Shown here piece by piece: positions 41,128 to 45,787 of a stretch of 45,787 nt of DNA. The stretch lies in NCBI GenBank assembly GCA_964510065.1, contig CAZEAC010000034.1, positions 1 to 45,787 on the forward strand, in the 5' to 3' direction. The DNA comes from CAZEAC01 sp964510065. Lineage in GTDB: Bacteria; Bdellovibrionota_C; UBA2361; CAIXSY01. The notes beneath the pieces were generated by a model. It was not told where the DNA came from. It saw only the letters and a list, made by a program, of their open reading frames with translations, and ran no database searches. Numbering within the stretch: position 1 is the stretch's first letter; each line of letters starts with the position of its first letter. A program made the translations under genes and the position numbers.

Positions 41128-42012
41128 ATGCGTATTTTACGGCAATTTTTCTGTGTCCTTTTCGTGCTGCTTTCAGTCGGCTGCACCAAACAGTCAAGCA
41201 ACGCTTCGGAAAGTAGCGGCGGCGGTCAATCCGAAGGTCCGCGCGCAGGCAATGGAGAATTCACTACTGATTGCGGCACTGTCGTCAACGGAAAAGTCCA
41301 GAATCCAGTATCTCAGGCGGATGGAATTCTCGTTAACGTGGAACCCGTCGGCACCAATCTCTTAATTATCGAAGAGAGCGGTCCTCAGGCTCAACCAGGG
41401 AAGCAGCTTCTTAAGTTACACGGCGTCGCCCCAGGCGATGCGGTATACAATTCAGCGGCCATGGATTTTCTCCGTAATCTTGCCTCGAGTTCAGTATATT
41501 TTTACCGTGCTTCAGACGACTGCTCGACCATGGTGAACGGCCAACGTGGTACGATCGGTCAGCTTATCACGGGAGGCGGAAAAAGTTTCAGCGAAGAGGT
41601 TATCCGCGCCGGCCTTGCACAGGTCGACGTAGCTGACTCCTGCGGCGGCGAAAAGATCGGCAGCTGTCTCAATGCACTAAAGTCGGACACCTCCTACAAC
41701 GCCGGCGAGCTCAACGCATTTCTTTGGAAACCGGTTTCCGATAGCAATGGCCGCCTCGCGATTCATACCGGGCCTTACGATACCACGGTCATTGTGAACG
41801 GCGAGAAGGGACAAAACGCCGGCTCCGGAAACGGTTACGGAAGTCTCGCTCGATTCTCAAGGGCGGGATGCGGCTATCCAAGTCCAAGAATCCAGGTCTT
41901 AGCAAGTGATGGCATACCGTATACTGTCGGAGGCAAGACTACATTCACTGTGCCAAATCCTTGCGGAAGAAATTGCCTTTCCGGCGGGGTAATTTCACCT
42001 TGCACTAAGTAA
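41128..42012 (+). CDS. lipoprotein with nuclease-like (SNase-type) domain, degenerate
   Basis: The start MRILRQFFCVLFVLLSVGC (ATG 41128 after GAAGGG) has lipobox SVGC. A Ser/Gly linker follows. Residues ~60-190 loosely follow the thermonuclease fold (LLKLHGVAPGDAVYNSAAMDF..., FSEEVIRAGLAQV), yet the usual catalytic Arg and Asp pattern is not evident. Several paired Cys (DSC...GSC, NPCGRNC) suggest disulfides. Function is uncertain; it could be a secreted nuclease remnant. Confidence 0.5.
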   Translation: MRILRQFFCVLFVLLSVGCTKQSSNASESSGGGQSEGPRAGNGEFTTDCGTVVNGKVQNPVSQADGILVNVEPVGTNLLIIEESGPQAQPGKQLLKLHGVAPGDAVYNSAAMDFLRNLASSSVYFYRASDDCSTMVNGQRGTIGQLITGGGKSFSEEVIRAGLAQVDVADSCGGEKIGSCLNALKSDTSYNAGELNAFLWKPVSDSNGRLAIHTGPYDTTVIVNGEKGQNAGSGNGYGSLARFSRAGCGYPSPRIQVLASDGIPYTVGGKTTFTVPNPCGRNCLSGGVISPCTK

Positions 42013-42108
42013 TCTGATTGGCGCCATGGTGAATTAGTCCCTCAGGATGGGGCTAAAGTTTCGCGCAGAGTGCAATCTTTCGCGGAGTATGTTAGAACGC
42101 ACTGCGCC

Positions 42109-43158
42109 ATGAACTCGCTCAGCCTTACCCGTCGACAATTTGCAAGCGATAATTATGCTGGAGCCTGCCCGGAAGCATGGCAGGCCCTAGAGCACGCGAA
42201 TCAGGGGCATGCCCGCGCCTATGGCGATGATCCTTACACCGCGAAGGCCGCCGATCTTATCCGGGAGATTTTCGAGACCGAGTGTGAGGTGTTTTTTGTC
42301 TTTAACGGCACGGCGGCAAACTCTCTGGCGCTCGCATCACTTTGCCAGTCGTATCACAGCATTCTTTGTCACGACTACGCCCACGTCGAGCGGGACGAGT
42401 GCGGCGCGCCTGAGTTTTTCTCTAATGGGACTAAAGTTCTCTTGGTGCCCGGAGCGAACGGTAAGATTGACCTTAATGAATTAAAAAGGATTACTCAAAG
42501 CCGAACCGATCTGCACTTCCCAAAGCCTCGCGCGGTAAGCGTTACGCAATCGACTGAGCTCGGCACTGTCTACGGCGTGGAAGAGCTACTTGCGCTTGGC
42601 TCGATGGCGAAACATCTCGGACTTTCAATTCACATGGATGGCGCCCGTTTTTCCAATGCCGTCGCCCACCTCAACGTCGCGCCGCGGGCGATAAGCTGGC
42701 AGGCGGGAGTCGACGTACTCTGCTTCGGAGGCACAAAAAACGGCGCTCCAGTCGGCGACGCCGTAGTATTCTTCAATCGAGCGCTCGCCGAAGAGTTTGC
42801 CTACCGTTGTAAACAGGCAGGGCAACTTGCCTCTAAGATGCGTTTTATCTCCGCCGCCTGGGTCGGGCTCCTCAACGATTCAGTGTGGCTTAAAAACGCA
42901 ACGCATGCCAATGAGATGGCGATGCTCCTCGAATCGGAACTTCACAAGCTCGATATTCCTCTCCTTTTTCCACGCCAGGCGAATGCTGTGTTCGCCGAAC
43001 TTCCAAAGCATGCTGCCGAGCTGCTGCGCGAGAAGGGCTGGGTCTTTTATAACTTTATCGGCGAAGGCGGCAATCGCCTTATGTGCTCGTGGGATACTCG
43101 TGAAGAGGACGTCAAGGATTTCGCCCACGATCTCTCTCGGATACTGCAGCGCGACTAG
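42109..43158 (+). CDS. low-specificity threonine aldolase family (PLP)
   Basis: This PLP enzyme of the beta-eliminating lyase/threonine aldolase family splits L-threonine or allo-threonine into glycine and acetaldehyde. QFASDNYAGACPEAWQAL is the usual start (FASDN..G), EVFFVFNGTAANSLAL, SVTQSTELGTVYG, LSIHMDGARFSNA and the Schiff-base Lys in CFGGTKNGAP (Lys210 from this start). I chose ATG 42109 because family members begin just before 'FxSDN'; a GTG at 42070 would add 13 residues. Confidence 0.9.
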   Translation: MNSLSLTRRQFASDNYAGACPEAWQALEHANQGHARAYGDDPYTAKAADLIREIFETECEVFFVFNGTAANSLALASLCQSYHSILCHDYAHVERDECGAPEFFSNGTKVLLVPGANGKIDLNELKRITQSRTDLHFPKPRAVSVTQSTELGTVYGVEELLALGSMAKHLGLSIHMDGARFSNAVAHLNVAPRAISWQAGVDVLCFGGTKNGAPVGDAVVFFNRALAEEFAYRCKQAGQLASKMRFISAAWVGLLNDSVWLKNATHANEMAMLLESELHKLDIPLLFPRQANAVFAELPKHAAELLREKGWVFYNFIGEGGNRLMCSWDTREEDVKDFAHDLSRILQRD

Positions 43159-43233
43159 CGAGCGTGTCTCTATTATCTTCTAAGCACGGCACCCGTTTGA
43201 CGAAATAGCTATCTCGCGTAGTATAATGTCACT

Positions 43234-43917
43234 ATGCGCCAAAAGATCCTGGTCGTCGAAGACGAAAAATCGATTGCTGATACTATCGTCTACGCTTTAT
43301 CTACTGAAGGCTTTGACGCGTTACATGTAAGCACCGGCGCAGAGGCAGTCGCTCTACTATCGAAAGAGAGCGTTGCCCTAGTCGTTCTCGATGTTGGATT
43401 GCCCGACACCGATGGGTTTAGTATTGCGCGAGAAATCCGAAAAAACGGCGACACACCTATTATTTTTCTTACTGCGCGCGCCGGCGAGGTCGACAAAATT
43501 GTGGGGCTTGAACTAGGGGCTGATGATTACGTTGCGAAGCCGTTTAGTCCTCGTGAACTTACGGCGCGAATAAAAGCAGTATTACGCCGAAGCTCCACCG
43601 AAAAGTTAAAGGGCAGACCATCTGCGAGCAAGGCGTTTACAATTGACGAGCAGCGCTTCGAGATCTCGTTTCAGGACAATACATTAGAGCTTTCACCGCA
43701 TGAATACCGATTACTTAAGGTGCTTATTGAGAGTCCTGGACGGGTTTATACTCGTGAGCACCTCATGGCACTTTGCTGGGAAGAGCCAGAGATGAGTCTT
43801 GAACGCACAATCGATGCGCATATTAAGAATATTCGAGCGAAGATGAAGGCGCTCAGTGATAAGGAAGTCATCATTACTCATCGTGGCCTTGGCTACTCGC
43901 TTTCCGAAGAGTTATGA
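43234..43917 (+). CDS. creB: OmpR-family response regulator (CreB-like)
   Basis: Receiver domain with phospho-acceptor Asp in LVVLDVGLPDTDG, acidic EDEKS near the start, conserved FLTARAGEVDKIVGLELGADDYVAKPFSPREL, then an OmpR winged-helix domain (LSPHEYRLLKVLIESPGRVYTREHLM... RTIDAHIKNIRAKM... THRGLGYSL). It overlaps the sensor kinase start by 4 nt. The kinase is clearly CreC-type, which fixes the CreB assignment. Confidence 0.9.
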   Translation: MRQKILVVEDEKSIADTIVYALSTEGFDALHVSTGAEAVALLSKESVALVVLDVGLPDTDGFSIAREIRKNGDTPIIFLTARAGEVDKIVGLELGADDYVAKPFSPRELTARIKAVLRRSSTEKLKGRPSASKAFTIDEQRFEISFQDNTLELSPHEYRLLKVLIESPGRVYTREHLMALCWEEPEMSLERTIDAHIKNIRAKMKALSDKEVIITHRGLGYSLSEEL

Positions 43918-45371
43918 GCATCCGCCTCAAGGTCTTCTGGGGATTTTTCGTGCTGATTGTGCTTTCAGTGGCGTTGATCCTCAACCTGGTGTTTTCCGAT
44001 CTTGAACCACGCTATCGCGAAACGGTTGAAGAACCACTTGTCGACTTTTCACGGTACCTCGCGGCAATTCTTGAGGTGCAATCGCTGAACGGTCCCTTAA
44101 GGACCGAGCTTATACAAGAAGCCCTTAATCGGGCGAAAGCTCGAAGCTTTGAAGCTTCGATTTTCGAGTATAAGAAGAGCACGCTTGATCTGAGAACTTA
44201 TGTCACTGATGAGACCGGCCGAGTTCTTTACGACTCGGAGCAACCGGCGGCGCTCGGGGCTGATTACTCCAGCTGGCGCGATGTGCGGCTTACTCTTGAA
44301 GGCGCGTATGGTGCAAGAACATCGCGGGACCTTCCTGATAATCCGGAATCGAGCGTAATGTATGTAGCAGCACCTATATTCAACGCCAATACACTTAAGG
44401 GCGTGATCAGCATCGGGAAACCGACGCAGAGCTTCAAGGAGTTCATTCATCGCACCAAGTCACGCCTCATCGGCAGTGCGTTTCTCATAGTAGTAGTGGC
44501 ACTTCTTCTTGCTCATCTGCTTGCCATGCGCCTCTCCCGACCGATTGAGAAGCTCACCAATTACGCTCTCGCAATCGCCGAGGGAAAGCGACCAACGGTT
44601 CCCGAGAAAAGTAGTGGTGAAACTGGCAAACTTGCGAGCGCATTTGAAGCTATGCGTGAATCGCTCGAAGGAAAACGCTACATCGAACACTATGTTGAGA
44701 CGCTGACACACGAAATTAAAAGCCCACTCTCGGCGATCAAGGGAGCGGCGGAACTTCTCGCTGAGCCGATGCCAGAGGCGGATCGCGCCCGTTTTCTTGA
44801 CAATATTGTGAACGAGAGTGAGCGGCTGCGTGCGCTTGTAGAAAAGTTGCTGCTTTTGTCACAGCTTGAATCAAAAAGAGCGCTCGAAGAGACAAAAGAA
44901 ATTCGCCCTCGCGCCTTACTCGACACTATTATCGAATCTTTGGCGCCTCGACTTCAGGCGGCGACTGTGCAGGTTACGATACGCGGGGACTCTCCATCGG
45001 TACGTGGAGATCCCTTTCTCGTCGAGCAGGCGCTTCGGAACTTACTTGAGAATGCTCTCGATTTCTCACCCGCACACAGCATTGTCGAGGCAGAGATTAA
45101 AAACGAAAGCGCCTCAATCACAATAAGTGTCGCCGACCGAGGCCCGGGAATTCCCGCGTACGCCCTACCCCGGGTTTTTGAGCGCTTCTATTCACTTAGC
45201 CGGCCATGCAACACCCGCAAAGGTACGGGCCTTGGATTAAGTTTTGTGAAAGAGGTGGCAGAGCTTCATCACGGCTCTGCGCAAATCAAAAATCGCGAGG
45301 GCGGCGGTGCGATTGCGGCAATAACACTTCAAAAGCGCGCGGAAACCTCTACAAGCCAGCCGTTCAAGTAA
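43914..45371 (+). CDS. creC: sensor histidine kinase (CreC-like)
   Basis: 485 residues: an N-terminal membrane helix (VFWGFFVLIVLSVALILNLV), a periplasmic sensor, second helix (LIGSAFLIVVVALLLAHLLA), HAMP, the phospho-acceptor His in ETLTHEIKSPLSAIKGAAELL, N box NLLENALDFSP and the ATP-binding DRGPGIP...GTGLGLSFV. The 'TLTHEIKSPLSAI.GAAELL' and 'ERFYSLSRP' patterns are characteristic of CreC, a carbon-metabolism-related kinase in enterics. creD is not visible before the window ends. Confidence 0.9.
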   Translation: MSIRLKVFWGFFVLIVLSVALILNLVFSDLEPRYRETVEEPLVDFSRYLAAILEVQSLNGPLRTELIQEALNRAKARSFEASIFEYKKSTLDLRTYVTDETGRVLYDSEQPAALGADYSSWRDVRLTLEGAYGARTSRDLPDNPESSVMYVAAPIFNANTLKGVISIGKPTQSFKEFIHRTKSRLIGSAFLIVVVALLLAHLLAMRLSRPIEKLTNYALAIAEGKRPTVPEKSSGETGKLASAFEAMRESLEGKRYIEHYVETLTHEIKSPLSAIKGAAELLAEPMPEADRARFLDNIVNESERLRALVEKLLLLSQLESKRALEETKEIRPRALLDTIIESLAPRLQAATVQVTIRGDSPSVRGDPFLVEQALRNLLENALDFSPAHSIVEAEIKNESASITISVADRGPGIPAYALPRVFERFYSLSRPCNTRKGTGLGLSFVKEVAELHHGSAQIKNREGGGAIAAITLQKRAETSTSQPFK

Positions 45372-45437
45372 TCACTAAGATTATATTTGACGAAGCAAAC
45401 CGGGAACTTCTCTAGAGTATCGTCAGAGAATTATTAG

Positions 45438-45617
45438 GGAACCTCTGAAAAACTAGGCGTTTTGGATTTGCCGGAATTTTGGATGATATTTGCGAGAAAA
45501 CATGCCGGGAAAAACGCAGGAATAGCAGGGCTATTTCGAGTATTTTCCCGGCATGTTTTCTCGCAAATATCGCCGAAAGGCCGGTGAAGACAAAATGCAT
45601 AGTTTTTCAGAGGTTCC
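45438..45617. mobile_element. MITE-like palindromic element with 4-bp TTAG target duplication
   Basis: Terminal inverted repeats GGAACCTCTGAAAAACTA at both ends bound 180 bp; an internal inverted arm GATATTTGCGAGAAAACATG pairs with its reverse complement. TTAG directly flanks both ends (45434-45437 and 45618-45621), a 4-bp target duplication matching the YTAR targets of IS5-family transposases. No transposase lies inside, so it is non-autonomous. The 416-bp end region has nothing else certain; the last bases resemble the start of another element. Confidence 0.85.
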
Positions 45618-45787
45618 TTAGGATTCGCAGAGTAGCAGGCTCCTTTGCCTACGACATCTGTGATTCCTGCATCAAAATCGCTTTCGATATCCAGAGATGA
45701 CTTCGTCTAGTCGGCCTGATTTATAGTATTTTTAGGGCGCCGGAATGTTCACGACAACATGCTGAGACAACTCAATTTATTTTTTCA

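Noticed and set aside
45412..45700. Open frames inside the terminal palindromic element
   Set aside because: They arise from the inverted repeat on both strands and show no ribosome site or protein-like composition.
45733..45787. Similarity of the window end to the palindrome at 32470
   Set aside because: About 15 of the first 20 bases match by eye, but the element is cut by the window edge and the match cannot be judged.

Overview
The window is about 45.8 kb of moderate-GC bacterial DNA with two 10-base runs of N (10293-10302, 32670-32679), so it is probably a scaffold from a draft or metagenome-derived genome. The host is Gram-negative: it has Lnt, LipB, an OmpA-type glycine-zipper lipoprotein, several lipobox proteins, ApaG, a CreBC-type two-component pair and an ArsR-methyltransferase/AhcY pair. 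An E1 alpha-beta fusion, CpaB paralogues and abundant palindromic intergenic repeats suggest an uncultured proteobacterium of 'delta-like' type (for example Bdellovibrionota or a relative). That placement is inference; no rRNA or other phylogenetic marker was seen.

Layout. 1-7 kb: the tail of an RluA-type pseudouridine synthase, then a 2-oxoacid dehydrogenase cluster (lpdA, lipB, fused E1, E2) and rsmD. 7-9.2 kb: two divergent CpaB-like pilus assembly paralogues. 9.2-16.9 kb: an M20 peptidase, a lipoprotein, an HD hydrolase, a GNAT protein, a frameshifted LivK-type binding protein, DciA-like and FtsB-like proteins and a HEAT-like protein. 17.1-20 kb: a large secreted beta-helix protein. 20.1-25.2 kb: a small protein, eno, lnt, an OmpA-family lipoprotein and a thiolase.

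25.4-32.4 kb is the accessory island and the highlight. It carries a diversity-generating retroelement (DGR): a DGR-type reverse transcriptase, an Avd protein on the opposite strand, a template repeat (TR) at 30584-30710, and a target protein whose last ~43 codons are the variable repeat (VR, 31190-31316). In the 117 aligned positions inside the cassette core (30594-30710) I count 16 TR/VR differences, and all 16 are at adenines of the sense-strand TR. Directly downstream of the reverse transcriptase, on the same strand, are a MoxR-like AAA+ ATPase (broken by an amber codon and a frameshift in this assembly) and a protein with both an HExxH zincin motif and a vWA MIDAS domain. A DGR joined to an AAA+/zincin-vWA pair is the best candidate here for an undescribed system.

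32.4-45.8 kb: palindromes and a possible structured RNA, a DEAD-box helicase and an RRM protein (a cold-response-like pair), two HExxH proteins, the SahR-like regulator with ahcY, ApaG, small secreted or lipoproteins including a Cys-rich one, a threonine aldolase, creBC, and a 180-bp MITE with a TTAG target duplication.

Palindromic repeats punctuate the window: four copies of a family with a CTCTGTGGTTT core, two copies of a second family, and several single elements. All numbers were read by eye; no searches were run.
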